Notes under the pieces: generated by a model
The model's database searches: none
What the model was told of the DNA's origin: nothing
What the model saw: the letters and a program-made list of their open reading frames with translations, nothing else
Translations under genes and position numbers: made by a program
Shown here: positions 16,206 to 24,406 of the stretch, piece by piece
Layout: each line of letters opens with the position of its first letter
Position numbering within the stretch: the stretch's first letter is position 1
Source of the DNA: Solidesulfovibrio carbinoliphilus subsp. oakridgensis
GTDB lineage: Bacteria; Desulfobacterota; Desulfovibrionia; Desulfovibrionales; Desulfovibrionaceae
Length of the DNA: 64,000 nucleotides
Assembly: GCF_000177215.2 (NCBI RefSeq)
Contig: NZ_CM001368.1
Span: 372,001-436,000, forward strand
Direction: 5' to 3'

Positions 16206-16739
16206 TCAGGCTGCCGCGTTCTCGATGGCTTCCGTCTTGAGCTCGTAGAAGAATTCGTCTTCGGCCACCTTGTGAACGCCGACCGTCGCCAGCCGTTCGT
16301 CCGGCCAGTCGCGCATGGCCTCCTTGTCGACCTCGGGCTTCACCCGAATGGCTTGGCGGAAAACCTCGCCTTCGGGTTCCCCGACCAGTGATTCGAGGCG
16401 TTCCAGCACCAGTTTCCAAGTGATCCGAGTCAGGGTCTTGAGCTTGGTCGACTGCCGGAACCCCATGATGCCAAAGGTCATTTCCAGGGACTTCTTTTTG
16501 GGGAAGAGTTCCTGTTTGCGGGCCACGGCGAAGTTGGCCAGGGCCGTTTCCAGGTCTTTCAGACGCGTCGTAAGCGGCGATGTCCTGGCCTTGGCCTCGG
16601 CCTTGATGTTGTCGATGGCGTCGTTCATGACGCCTTCCACGGCCGCAATCTCGCGCTTGATAGCCGACAGCTCGGCCAGGGCCGCGTCGGCCTCCTTGAT
16701 GTCCGCGAACACAACCGCTTTGGGCTTTTGTCTAGCCAT
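16206..16739 (-). CDS. gam: Host-nuclease inhibitor protein Gam
   Basis: A 177-residue Mu Gam-family protein starting at ATG 16739. It binds DNA ends as a Ku-like dimer and shields linear phage DNA from host exonucleases. Features are the long N-terminal coiled coil (DAALAELSAIKREIAAVEG), KDLETALANFAVARKQELFP, then FGIMGFRQSTKLKTL and the C-terminal KPEVDKEAMRDWPDERLATVG-type stretch. It overlaps the previous stop by eight bases. Confidence 0.9.
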   Translation of the reverse strand: MARQKPKAVVFADIKEADAALAELSAIKREIAAVEGVMNDAIDNIKAEAKARTSPLTTRLKDLETALANFAVARKQELFPKKKSLEMTFGIMGFRQSTKLKTLTRITWKLVLERLESLVGEPEGEVFRQAIRVKPEVDKEAMRDWPDERLATVGVHKVAEDEFFYELKTEAIENAAA

Positions 16740-17355
16740 GGGCCACCTCCTGTACCTCCTTCTCGAACCGGGCCAGGATGGCCCGGCAGTTCTCGATGAT
16801 CTTTGCCTGCACGGCGGGTTGGTAGGGATCGCGCAGCAGAAAGGCCTGCACGACGCCAAGGGCCAGCCCTTTTTCCTGCTCAAATGGGTCTTTGATTTTT
16901 CGCGGTGGATAAGGAGTGTTCGGCGTGGACTGGGCCTTCTCCGTGGCCCGAAAAAGCCGCGCCTGGCCGCGCATGCCGTACGGCTCCAGGTAGCCTTCTT
17001 CTTTGAGCCATGCGCAGTACCGCAGGACATGCGTATAGGAAACGCGGGTCACGGTGGCGACGTCTTGGTAGGAAAATCCGGGCTTGGAGGAACGAAGCGC
17101 TCGCCAGATGCGCTGGTAGTATTCGCTGTGCTGCTTGCTGACTGCCTGCGTGTTGCACTGAAAAACGCCATCCTCAACCCTAATCAACTCCTGCCGGCGG
17201 ACCATGGCATTGACTTGTCGTCTGACTCGGGCCTTTGCGGGTTCATCCGTGCAAGCCATGGATTCATACAACATGGCGAGCGATACGGGATTCGAGCCTC
17301 GTTTGGACAAGCCCAGGATGACGAGGCGAAGATTGTCGGCGTGTTCCGTTCTCAT
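16732..17355 (-). CDS. Phage winged-helix protein
   Basis: A 207-residue protein in the early operon between MuB and Gam. Two winged-helix-like parts are visible: residues about 10-65 (MLYESMACTDEPAKARVRRQV) and about 85-140 (YQDVATVTRVSYTHVLRYCAWLKEEG split by the turn). The C-terminus is helical. It probably binds DNA in early regulation or replication. No precise family is recognised. Confidence 0.6.
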   Translation of the reverse strand: MRTEHADNLRLVILGLSKRGSNPVSLAMLYESMACTDEPAKARVRRQVNAMVRRQELIRVEDGVFQCNTQAVSKQHSEYYQRIWRALRSSKPGFSYQDVATVTRVSYTHVLRYCAWLKEEGYLEPYGMRGQARLFRATEKAQSTPNTPYPPRKIKDPFEQEKGLALGVVQAFLLRDPYQPAVQAKIIENCRAILARFEKEVQEVAHG

Positions 17356-18071
17356 GCCCGCCTCCAGCTTTTTTGCTTCTGGACGGCCGCGACCATGGCC
17401 GCGTCCACGAGATCGGTTTCCCGGGCCTTGGCGGCCTGTTCCAGGAGCTGGACCATGTTGCGCACAAGCCGCATGTCGCCGTCCGACGTGGCCCGGATCA
17501 TGGCGCAGGCCTCGGGCGTCAGATCCAGAGCGGCCGCTTCCAGGGCGAAGGCGGCAATGTCGCCTTCGTCTACGGGCGCAAAGGACACTTCCTGGGTCAC
17601 CCGGGACCAGACGCGACGGCGCTGGGACAAAAGCCCAATGAGTTCTTCCTCGCCGATAAGGACCACGGCCGCGCCCGTGGCCTCGTGGATGTCGCGCAGG
17701 TCTTCAATGCGCCCGAAAGCCAGCCGGTCGGCCTCGTCCATGTAGATGCTGGTAGCCGTGCCCTGGACGCGGCGCTTTTCCAGAACCTCGATCACCCGGA
17801 CCTTGCAGGCATGGGATGAACGCGGGGCTTGGGCACCGGTGGCCTCGAAACAGAGGCGCCCCAAAAAGGCGGCCTGGGTCATGCCTTCCCAAGCCGACAG
17901 GTAGACCCCGCCGCGCTCGGCGTGGGAGTTGCGCGCGGCAAAGGTCTTGCCCCTGCCGGCTTGTCCCCAGGCCACGACGATGCCGGGCTGTCCGCGTTCG
18001 GTGTCCTCGACGGTCCGCACGGCCCGCCGAAAGGCGGTCACGTTGCCCGTCTCCACAAAAACCGCTTTCAT
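17352..18071 (-). CDS. Transposition target-immunity ATPase (MuB-like)
   Basis: A 239-residue AAA+ ATPase with Walker A GQAGRGKT (Lys42) and Walker B SIYMDEADRL (Asp112, Glu113), and sensor-like VVLIGEEEL. It is shorter than Mu B (312 residues) and resembles the AAA_22-type MuB found in many transposable phages. It captures target DNA and activates the transposase. ATGA coupling to the transposase gene and order A then B are as in Mu. Confidence 0.9.
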   Translation of the reverse strand: MKAVFVETGNVTAFRRAVRTVEDTERGQPGIVVAWGQAGRGKTFAARNSHAERGGVYLSAWEGMTQAAFLGRLCFEATGAQAPRSSHACKVRVIEVLEKRRVQGTATSIYMDEADRLAFGRIEDLRDIHEATGAAVVLIGEEELIGLLSQRRRVWSRVTQEVSFAPVDEGDIAAFALEAAALDLTPEACAMIRATSDGDMRLVRNMVQLLEQAAKARETDLVDAAMVAAVQKQKSWRRA

Positions 18072-20167
18072 GCGTCTCCTCCGTTGGCGGTCAGGCGGCG
18101 GCGCTTGTAGACCGTGCGCAGCCGCTCGAAACGTCCACGCGCACAGGCCGCGTATTCCTCGGTTTGCTCGTAGCGGGCCATCCAGTCGGCGTCGGCCTCA
18201 CGCAGGGCCACACCATCCCGGACGGCCAGGGTGAAAAGGTATTCGTAGCGGTCGAGTTCCGTGACGATGGTGGCCATCTGCGCCGGCGGGGTGTAGGCCG
18301 GCGCGGCCTCGCGCTTGGCTACAACCGCAGCCTTGGCCGCTTCGATGCTCTTGACGTCCGGGGCTTTCGGTCCCGGCAGGGCAGGCGTTTCGGTCTTGCC
18401 GGCCGCGACCAGGCGCATGCGGCTCTGCGTCTCGGGCAGCACCACGGAATTCAGGAAATTTCTGGCGTTGGACGTGACCTGATTTTCCAGGGCTTTTTTG
18501 TAGGCGATTTCCTGGGCCAGGACGGTTTGATCCTCTTCTGTCCCCAAGATACGGGCGGCCGGATGCGGGTTGGGGGCGGGCGTGGCCTCGCAGATGAGGT
18601 TCTTGCCGGACTGGTCGTAGACCAGCACTGTGCGGCGGTCCTGGTCGTCGTAGCGCACCAGCACCGGATGGCGCAGGCTGTGCAGGAAGGGATGGCGGTA
18701 ATACCGGCCGAAAATCTTGACGCCGTTTTGTTCGATCTGGCGAACGGCCTTGGACAGCATGCAAAGCCGCAGCTTGAGGAGGTCGCCCTCGGAAAGGCCC
18801 GGACCGACGCCGGCGGCGAAGGCTTCGCCCGGGGTTCGGCCTTTCAGGTGGCCTCGTTGGGGCCGCTCGGCATAGGCGTCAAACCAGGTGGCAATGGCCG
18901 TGTGGGCTTCTTCCAGGGTCAGCGGCCGGCCGCCGGAAGTCTCGTAGACCTTGCGGTGGAGTTTTTCGCCGCGCATGAGCCGCGGCGGCTTGGATTCGAT
19001 GGAAGTGCCGACATAAGACGGTATCCAGCGTTCCAACTCGCCGAAGGTCTTGAAAAAGCGTTCGATGGTCTTGGATTGGCCGTGATAGGGCCAGGCAAAA
19101 AGCGGTTCGATGCCGAGTTCCTGGAAAACGCCGCCAAGCCCGCCCTGTGTCAGGTCCACACCGTTGAAGAACTTGCTGCGGAAGGCCCGGCCGTTGTCGA
19201 GATAGGCCACCTTGGGGAATTTTCCGAGCCGCAGGCAGGCCCGGCGCAGGGCCGAGGCAATGGCTTGCGTGTTTTCCGTGGGCAGGATTTCCCAGCCGAG
19301 CGGGAAGTTGGATGCCATGTCGAACCACAGCACCAGTTCCATGCGCGCACCCTTGCCGGTCTCGGGATCGAGGATTTCGAAATTGAGGGCATGGCCGTCG
19401 GCCACCAGGATGTCGCCCACGTGGATCTTCGAGTAATCACGCTCGATGTACGGGCAGCACTCGTCGTTCCATGCCTTCTTGCCTTGCCGCGCATAGACCC
19501 ATTCACCGTAGTTGTGCGTCATCCACTTGCGCAGGTAGCGGTACAGCGTGATTTCGGCGCAGTCGGCGAGCCCGGCGGGCTTGAAGGCCTCGCGGGCCAT
19601 GCGGCAGACTTCGGACAGGCACGGCTTGTTGGGATGGCGGGCTAAGGCCAGCAAAATTTGGGCATGCCGTTCGGTTACGACCGGCTCGACGCGGACGCCG
19701 CCGCGCGTGTCGGCGAGGGCCAGTGCCGAGCCGGTGCGCCGCATGGCCGTTTTCCAGCGTTCGAGGGACTTCCAGGAGATGTCGCCGAGTGTCGCCTTGA
19801 TGGCAGGCCAGACTCCGGCCGCATAGGCGGCGATGAATTCGTCCCGGGCGCGGCCCTTGTTGGCGGCCTTGGACAGTGTTTCGGTATAAAGGCGCACCAG
19901 ATCGGCCTTGGCCAGGGCCTTGCGGCGTTGGTTCTCGGTCAGGCTGGTATCTGCCGTCGCGGTAGCCGGAAGGTTGGTCGCCTCAATGGCAATGAGGGCG
20001 GTCCGCACGTCTTCGGGGAGGGCGAGGGCTTGATATAGTCGGCGCTTGCCGCCACGGCACGGTTCTTCCTCGAAGGGCCAGGATTCCCGGTCGGCGCGCA
20101 TTCGTGTCGCTCGTTCCGAGATGTCCAGCGCCTGGGCGATGGCCTTTGCCGGATATTTGCCTTGCAT
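18068..20167 (-). CDS. Mu A-type DDE transposase
   Basis: A 699-residue transposase, close to the 663 of Mu A. It contains an N-terminal winged helix-turn-helix (KAIAQALDISERATRMRAD), end-binding helical domains, the DDE core with Asp257 (LVADGHAL), Asp324 (AYLDNGRAF) and Glu369 (GQSKTIERFFKTF), a beta-barrel Mu-C domain and a basic C-terminal end that would contact MuB. It catalyses integration and replicative transposition. No disruption is seen, so the element may be active. Confidence 0.96.
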   Translation of the reverse strand: MQGKYPAKAIAQALDISERATRMRADRESWPFEEEPCRGGKRRLYQALALPEDVRTALIAIEATNLPATATADTSLTENQRRKALAKADLVRLYTETLSKAANKGRARDEFIAAYAAGVWPAIKATLGDISWKSLERWKTAMRRTGSALALADTRGGVRVEPVVTERHAQILLALARHPNKPCLSEVCRMAREAFKPAGLADCAEITLYRYLRKWMTHNYGEWVYARQGKKAWNDECCPYIERDYSKIHVGDILVADGHALNFEILDPETGKGARMELVLWFDMASNFPLGWEILPTENTQAIASALRRACLRLGKFPKVAYLDNGRAFRSKFFNGVDLTQGGLGGVFQELGIEPLFAWPYHGQSKTIERFFKTFGELERWIPSYVGTSIESKPPRLMRGEKLHRKVYETSGGRPLTLEEAHTAIATWFDAYAERPQRGHLKGRTPGEAFAAGVGPGLSEGDLLKLRLCMLSKAVRQIEQNGVKIFGRYYRHPFLHSLRHPVLVRYDDQDRRTVLVYDQSGKNLICEATPAPNPHPAARILGTEEDQTVLAQEIAYKKALENQVTSNARNFLNSVVLPETQSRMRLVAAGKTETPALPGPKAPDVKSIEAAKAAVVAKREAAPAYTPPAQMATIVTELDRYEYLFTLAVRDGVALREADADWMARYEQTEEYAACARGRFERLRTVYKRRRLTANGGDA

Positions 20168-20197
20168 GGTGAGGTGCCCGTCAGCCGGTTGGAAGGC

Positions 20198-20416
20198 CTA
20201 CGCCGCTTGCTGGCCCTGCAAGTCTTCCGGCAGGGACAGCAATTTTTCCGGGCAGCCGACTTCGATCAACGCACGCAGGGCCTTGCGGTTGTTGCGCCGG
20301 CCATGGATGGTTTCGGACACCATGGAGCGGCTGATACCGGCCGAGCGAGCCACGTCGGACACCGAAATGCGCCGTTCCACCATCCAGGCCCGAATTTTGT
20401 TCCCGTCTCGCTTCAT
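20198..20416 (-). CDS. Ner-like small helix-turn-helix regulator
   Basis: A 72-residue protein with a canonical XRE-type helix-turn-helix (ISVSDVARSAGISRSMVSETI). Its size and position immediately before the transposase gene are those of Mu Ner, which turns down early transcription. It overlaps the upstream gene stop by four bases. Confidence 0.75.
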   Translation of the reverse strand: MKRDGNKIRAWMVERRISVSDVARSAGISRSMVSETIHGRRNNRKALRALIEVGCPEKLLSLPEDLQGQQAA

Positions 20417-20847
20417 AGTTCCGCCTCGATCTTGCGTTTGCGCTCGCGAAGGGCTTTGATCTGCCGTTCGGTTCTGGCCAATTCCAGGAGCTTGGCGTCC
20501 TCGCCGCCGATGATCCGCCAGCCCATCCCGTGTGAGCGAGCCAGCAGGTCAAGCGGCCCCTGTGCCTCGAAAACGTGGCAAAACAGGTTGAGCGCCCGGA
20601 TGGTCGGCATGTATTCCGTCTCTTTGGGGTTGAGCCACTTTTCGAACGTGGCCAGCCCGAGTTCCTTGGCACTGCCGGAGGCAAGCCGGACGCCGTACCG
20701 TCTGGCGGCTGCATTCAACCGGTCGACGGCCTCTGCTCGGGACAGACCGGCAGCCTCGACAATCCGATCCATGGACATGGCAATGTCCGCGTCCAGATTG
20801 AGGCTGGGCAGATCCAGCAAGCTGAGGCGTCGGGCAGCTGACTTCAA
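20413..20847 (-). CDS. First early-operon phage protein, unknown
   Basis: A 144-residue protein; the longest start is TTG 20847, with an internal alternative MSMDRIVEAAG. It has a helical domain LSRAEAVDRLNAAARRYG and a charged C-terminal coiled coil (RTERQIKALRERKRKIEAE). It is the first gene after the early promoter. No family is recognised. Confidence 0.55.
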   Translation of the reverse strand: MKSAARRLSLLDLPSLNLDADIAMSMDRIVEAAGLSRAEAVDRLNAAARRYGVRLASGSAKELGLATFEKWLNPKETEYMPTIRALNLFCHVFEAQGPLDLLARSHGMGWRIIGGEDAKLLELARTERQIKALRERKRKIEAEL

Positions 20848-20849
20848 AA

Positions 20850-21045
20850 TCGTAATTCCTGCTCCAAAGTTTCCAGGACGGCGGACATTGAGTTAACTTG
20901 CCGCCCCTGGTAGCTACGGTCGTAGCGGGCTAACCGTCGCCCGCAAGTAAAGGTTTATTCCTGTAAAGTTTTGCCGTCAACCGTAAGTTTGCGCTTCCGG
21001 CTTTCGCAAGCTAGAAATTCCTAATATTTTGGGTAACACTTAGAA
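20850..21045. promoter_or_regulatory. Divergent early promoter / repressor operator region
   Basis: On the minus strand TTGACG (20980-20975) and TAAACC (20957-20952) with 17-base spacing form a plausible early promoter. Three direct repeats overlap it: GTAAAGGTTT at 20947, GTAAAGTTTT at 20963 and GTAAGTTTG at 20983, spaced 16 and 20 bases, likely operators for the CI-type repressor. A dyad GCTACG-GT-CGTAGC is at 20913-20926. On plus, TAATAT at 21022-21027 could be the -10 for the repressor gene. Confidence 0.5.
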
Positions 21046-21828
21046 ATGAAAGACAAATCTTCTGAAAGCAATACTTCCGACTTGGCTTCCGACTTTTCGC
21101 CTGAAAGTCGGAAGCGCTTCGATGAAGCTTTGGGAAGGTTGATTCAAGCCGTTGGCGGCAGTGATGCGGGGCAACTCGCCGTCTTTTTGGGAATTTCTAG
21201 GCAGGCCATAAACAGCGCCATGGCCAAAAACAAAATCCCACCGGCTTGGTTCGTCGCCGTGGGCGAAAAGACAGATATTTCAATTGATTGGCTTGTTAAG
21301 GGAGGCGGGCCGATGCGGCAGGGCAATGCGGAGCCCTTTACCGCTATATCGTGTATTGTTCCGGCGGATGAGCCACCATATATGAGTCCTGAAGCTGCAC
21401 CGACGATGGGATACACACTAGTGCCCAAAGTTAAAGCACGCTTGGCAGCTGGAACAGGCAGTCTTGAAACTGAAGGTGTGGTTGTCGGATATTATGCTTT
21501 CAAAACAGATTTTCTCAGACGCAAGGGACGTCCGAAAAAAATGGTTCTTATGGATGTCGCCGGCGACAGCATGGAACCAGTTCTTTTGGAATCAGATACA
21601 GTTTTGATCGATGAAGGGCAGAATGAAATTATTCCGGGAGGGCTGTTTGCGATAGGCATAGAGAATGAGGTTTTTGTCAAATACTTGGACCGTATCCCTG
21701 GAAAGTTGGTCCTTCGCAGCAAAAATCCAGCCTATATGCCGATAGAAGTGGACATGAACGGCGACCTTGCAATGTCGGTGCGGATCATCGGTCGCGTGGT
21801 CTGGAGTTGCCGGGAATACGTGCGTTAA
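21046..21828 (+). CDS. Prophage CI-type repressor with S24 peptidase domain
   Basis: A 260-residue lysogeny repressor. Residues about 25-90 match the phage CI repressor helix-turn-helix (QLAVFLGISRQAINSAMA, then IDWLVKGGGPM). The C-terminal LexA-like S24 domain has the Ser175 of VAGDSMEP and Lys212 of VFVKYL; an Ala-Gly at 135-136 may be the self-cleavage site. This predicts SOS-inducible prophage. Base composition is more AT-rich than the structural genes. It is divergent from the early operon, as in Mu, but is a CI/LexA type rather than the Mu c type. Confidence 0.9.
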   Translation: MKDKSSESNTSDLASDFSPESRKRFDEALGRLIQAVGGSDAGQLAVFLGISRQAINSAMAKNKIPPAWFVAVGEKTDISIDWLVKGGGPMRQGNAEPFTAISCIVPADEPPYMSPEAAPTMGYTLVPKVKARLAAGTGSLETEGVVVGYYAFKTDFLRRKGRPKKMVLMDVAGDSMEPVLLESDTVLIDEGQNEIIPGGLFAIGIENEVFVKYLDRIPGKLVLRSKNPAYMPIEVDMNGDLAMSVRIIGRVVWSCREYVR

Positions 21829-21885
21829 TTTAAAGAATTCCATGATATTGTTGTAAATTAAACTTGATAATACAAGGAATTTGCA

Positions 21886-22872
21886 ATGACGGAAGACATT
21901 TCAAGTTTTGAGGATTTGATTGTTTCTGCTGCGGCTGTATTAAATGGAGAAATGACTATAGATGAAATTCATATAGCTAAAGATTTTGTTTGTCAAATTA
22001 GGATTAAAGGTGATAGATATGATGGATATGTAGATACGACTATTTCTAGTTTTATAATAGAAGTTGAAAAAAGTGCAAAGAGGATTGTTAAAAAGTTTTC
22101 ATCTGATTTAAGTGTACAAGAGAAAAACAAAGTTGTAAGTAGTGTAAATGTTAAGGCTAAAGTCGGCAAAGGGTCTTCCGTTGTTGAGTTGTTGTTCGAT
22201 AATTCATTTGGTCAAGCGTTAGCAAATATGCAGAGTGAACATGTTCTATATGCCTTGTTTGGATTTATGGGGCTTCTCCTTGGTAATAATTTATTAAAGA
22301 CCTTTTCAGAGATTAAACAACATGCAAAAAATGAAGAGACAAAGCAAAAAATTTCGGATGATGCAAATAAAGCATTAGAAAATTCAAAGCAATTTTTGCA
22401 ACCAATTTTAGAATTAGTAAGCAAACTTCATAGGGACGATACAGTTAAGTTTCCGCTTATAGATCGCCCATTGTCAAAAAATGAAGTTAAACAAGAGTTT
22501 AGGCCGCTAGAGGTCCAGAAGAAAGAAACAATTTATCTTGATGATACCTATGAAATAACAGAAGTGTCGCTAGACAAAATTTACGTAACCTTGCGTAAAG
22601 GTGCTAGGTTTTCTGCTTCTACTAAACTATTAAATCCACAAAGCCGGCAAAAACTTTTTGATGCTGTTAAGGAAGCAGGTGTTTCAGAGTTGACTCCTGT
22701 AGTACCCCTGCAAGTAACTTTAAGTGTCGAAGGTTTAAAAAAAGAATTTTTTGTTACAGCTATAGGCGAAAAGAGAGAGGGATCAATTGGCTTGAATGAA
22801 CTTTCTTCTCAAATAAAAGACGATTTATTGAATTATAACAATACACAAGGTTCGTTGTTGGATATCAGCTGA
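21886..22872 (+). CDS. AT-rich prophage-end cargo protein of unknown function
   Basis: A 328-residue protein with no recognised family. It is rich in Lys, Glu, Ser and Val, with one hydrophobic stretch at about residues 119-137 (VLYALFGFMGLLLGNNLL) that may be a membrane segment, followed by a charged helical region and a C-terminal domain predicted as mixed alpha/beta. Codon use is strongly AT-biased compared with the phage core. It lies between the repressor and the transposon end, a frequent place for lysogenic-conversion or superinfection-exclusion genes, so such a role is plausible but unproven. Confidence 0.7.
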   Translation: MTEDISSFEDLIVSAAAVLNGEMTIDEIHIAKDFVCQIRIKGDRYDGYVDTTISSFIIEVEKSAKRIVKKFSSDLSVQEKNKVVSSVNVKAKVGKGSSVVELLFDNSFGQALANMQSEHVLYALFGFMGLLLGNNLLKTFSEIKQHAKNEETKQKISDDANKALENSKQFLQPILELVSKLHRDDTVKFPLIDRPLSKNEVKQEFRPLEVQKKETIYLDDTYEITEVSLDKIYVTLRKGARFSASTKLLNPQSRQKLFDAVKEAGVSELTPVVPLQVTLSVEGLKKEFFVTAIGEKREGSIGLNELSSQIKDDLLNYNNTQGSLLDIS

Positions 22873-22936
22873 TCCTCATGCCAAATAACGTAATATTTTG
22901 ATTGAATCATCCAAGTGGGTGAATGCAGAGCAACTT

Positions 22937-22954
22937 ATTTCTCACTTTGCCTGA
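22937..22954 (-). repeat. Transposase binding-site-like repeat (L3 position)
   Basis: ATTTCTCACTTTGCCTGA, identical to the copy nearest the end at 23088. Confidence 0.65.
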
Positions 22955-22977
22955 AATTTTTACGTTCGTATTGCCCT

Positions 22978-22995
22978 TTTTCTTATCTTGCCTTT
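22978..22995 (-). repeat. Degenerate transposase binding-site-like repeat (L2 position)
   Basis: TTTTCTTATCTTGCCTTT matches 12 of 18 positions of the other two copies in the same orientation, keeping TTGCCT. Confidence 0.45.
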
Positions 22996-23087
22996 TGGGC
23001 ATCCCGTCCGTTTGTCGCACGCCCGGAAGCCCACGTCAGTCCTACGTTTAGCCGGCATTCAGCCTATCCGATCTAGGCCCCACGCCA

Positions 23088-23114
23088 TTTCTCACTTTGC
23101 CTGACTCCCCACAG
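23088..23114 (-). other. Prophage end (left/regulatory end) with terminal transposase site
   Basis: The repeat ATTTCTCACTTTGCCTGA (23088-23105) is followed by CTCCCCACA. Read from outside on the minus strand the end is TGTGGGGAGTCAGGC, with the TG start typical of Mu-type ends (cleavage after CA at 23112 or 23114). The site begins nine bases from the end. Distances to the next two copies (about 110 and 41 bases) resemble the L1-L2-L3 arrangement of Mu. Region 22873-23087 otherwise shows no gene. Confidence 0.7.
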
Positions 23115-23171
23115 GCAGACGGCGGCTTTGCGGGGAGGCCTGAGATTGACGCGGGGGATCGGGGTAAGCAA

Positions 23172-23196
23172 CCCTGGCTTTCTGTCACTGCCAGGG
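23172..23196. terminator. Hairpin near end of NmrA gene
   Basis: CCCTGGC, an 11-base loop and GCCAGGG form a perfect 7-bp stem in the host DNA between the prophage end and the NmrA-type gene. No T-run follows, so it is at best a weak terminator. Confidence 0.3.
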
Positions 23197-23239
23197 GGTG
23201 AGAATGCTGATCCCACCCCCATGGCCCATCAAGTAAGCG

Positions 23240-24151
23240 TCATTGGTTCTCAAGCCTGATTCGCGGCGCCCACTGTTCCCGGATGAACGTTTCCAGGCTC
23301 ATCCGCCTGGCGTCTTCGGGCGAATGGGGCCACTGCGCATGCAGTCGGCCGGAATTGATACTCTCAACCACCTCCAGCATGAGCTCGATAATACTGTCGG
23401 AACAGCCCGCGCGTGTGAGCTTTTGCCGAAACGTTTCCAAGGGTTCCATCGTATAGGGCAGCAGGGGACGCCCAAGGGCTTCTCCTAGTATTGACGCGGT
23501 CTTAAGCATGTCGCTTGCGTGCGGCCCTTTCACCTCCAGGCATCCTTTTCCTGTGAAATCCAAGGCCTGCAAGGCGTTGGCAGCCGCCTCGCCCACATCG
23601 CGCGTGGCCACGAACGGAAGCTTCGTTTCGGGTTGAAACGGCCCCGTCAGCGCGCCTCCTTCAAGATGCAGAGAAAAGAGGTTCTCCATAAAATAACCAG
23701 CCCGCAGGGCCAGAAAATTGAGTCCCGCAATCCGCCCAAGGCGCTCTTCCAGCCGGTGCAACCCGGCCACGGGACCGTTGCCGGCAGGCAGCTCCGCGCC
23801 CCAGCTGCTAAGACCCACCGCATGGGATACGCCGGATTGCTCCAAGGCTCTGCCGAGGTTGTCCACGAGCCTGTCCTGGTATCCGCGAAAATCCGGATGA
23901 TCAGGGATGTAATTGGGTTGCAGCATGACATAGGCCGCATCGACCCCAACAAAGGCCGTATTGAGCGCCTCGGCGTCCAACGGTTCGACGATGCAGACCT
24001 CAGCCCCTAATTGCGCCAACGGCTCCAGGCGTTTGGCGCTTCGGCCGAGCACGCGAACCCGGGCTCCTGTCTCCAGCAAGGATTTCGACACTATGTTACC
24101 CGTCCGACTGGTCGCCCCTGTAACAACATACTGGCGCTTCTCCATGGTCAT
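23240..24151 (-). CDS. NmrA-family NAD(P)-binding reductase
   Basis: A 303-residue atypical short-chain dehydrogenase. ATG 24151 is chosen because AGGAG precedes it by five bases. The N-terminal Rossmann motif is VVTGATSRTGNIV (a GxxxxTG variant of the usual pattern), with RVRVLGRSAKRLEPL following as in NAD(P)H-binding NmrA/quinone-oxidoreductase-2 proteins. No catalytic Tyr-x3-Lys is evident, as usual for NmrA. It is divergent from an AraC regulator, which probably controls it. Likely a redox-sensing or quinone/azo reductase. Confidence 0.82.
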   Translation of the reverse strand: MTMEKRQYVVTGATSRTGNIVSKSLLETGARVRVLGRSAKRLEPLAQLGAEVCIVEPLDAEALNTAFVGVDAAYVMLQPNYIPDHPDFRGYQDRLVDNLGRALEQSGVSHAVGLSSWGAELPAGNGPVAGLHRLEERLGRIAGLNFLALRAGYFMENLFSLHLEGGALTGPFQPETKLPFVATRDVGEAAANALQALDFTGKGCLEVKGPHASDMLKTASILGEALGRPLLPYTMEPLETFRQKLTRAGCSDSIIELMLEVVESINSGRLHAQWPHSPEDARRMSLETFIREQWAPRIRLENQ

Positions 24152-24406
24152 AACCTCTCCTGGATTGATCCGATCAGTCGAACCCGATGGCGCGCGTGTT
24201 GTACTCCCCGCCAGGGCGGAAACTGCGTTGTCGCCAGGAAGCCGTTTTCGGATCGTGTTTTCATGCCTCAGCAGATAACAGCGCCGGGAGGGGCTCGCGA
24301 TACCGGATTCCGGCAATGTCATGCCTATTCCTCTCAGGTGGGCAACCTGCTAAAGGATCGCAGGACAGATGTTCCACTCGAGGGCTTGGCCAAAGGACAA
24401 CAGAAT
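24152..24406. promoter_or_regulatory. Divergent promoter region of NmrA/AraC pair
   Basis: A 255-base gap between two divergent genes. No clear -35/-10 pair or operator could be picked out; the shared position suggests regulation by the AraC protein. Confidence 0.35.

Larger units (their letters stand above)
1..23114 (-). mobile_element. Mu-like transposable prophage (partial; one end in window)
   Basis: Gene content and order match Mu-type transposable phages: repressor, Ner-like, MuA, MuB, Gam, then late genes for small and large terminase, DUF935 portal, F-like head protein, I-like protease, decoration protein, capsid and DUF1320/DUF1834 head-tail proteins. Nearly everything is on the minus strand; only the repressor and the gene beside the end are on plus. 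The in-window end is placed at about 23112-23114 from a terminal CA (TG on the other strand) next to a transposase-site-like repeat. The other end and tail genes lie beyond position 1. Capsid and decoration genes are lambda-type, so the phage is a mosaic. No frameshift was seen in the essential genes, so it may be intact. Confidence 0.93.

Noticed and set aside
17816-19645. A 609-residue plus-strand frame opposite the transposase
   Set aside because: It lies antisense to the MuA coding sequence, which has an intact DDE core; composition is that of a shadow frame.
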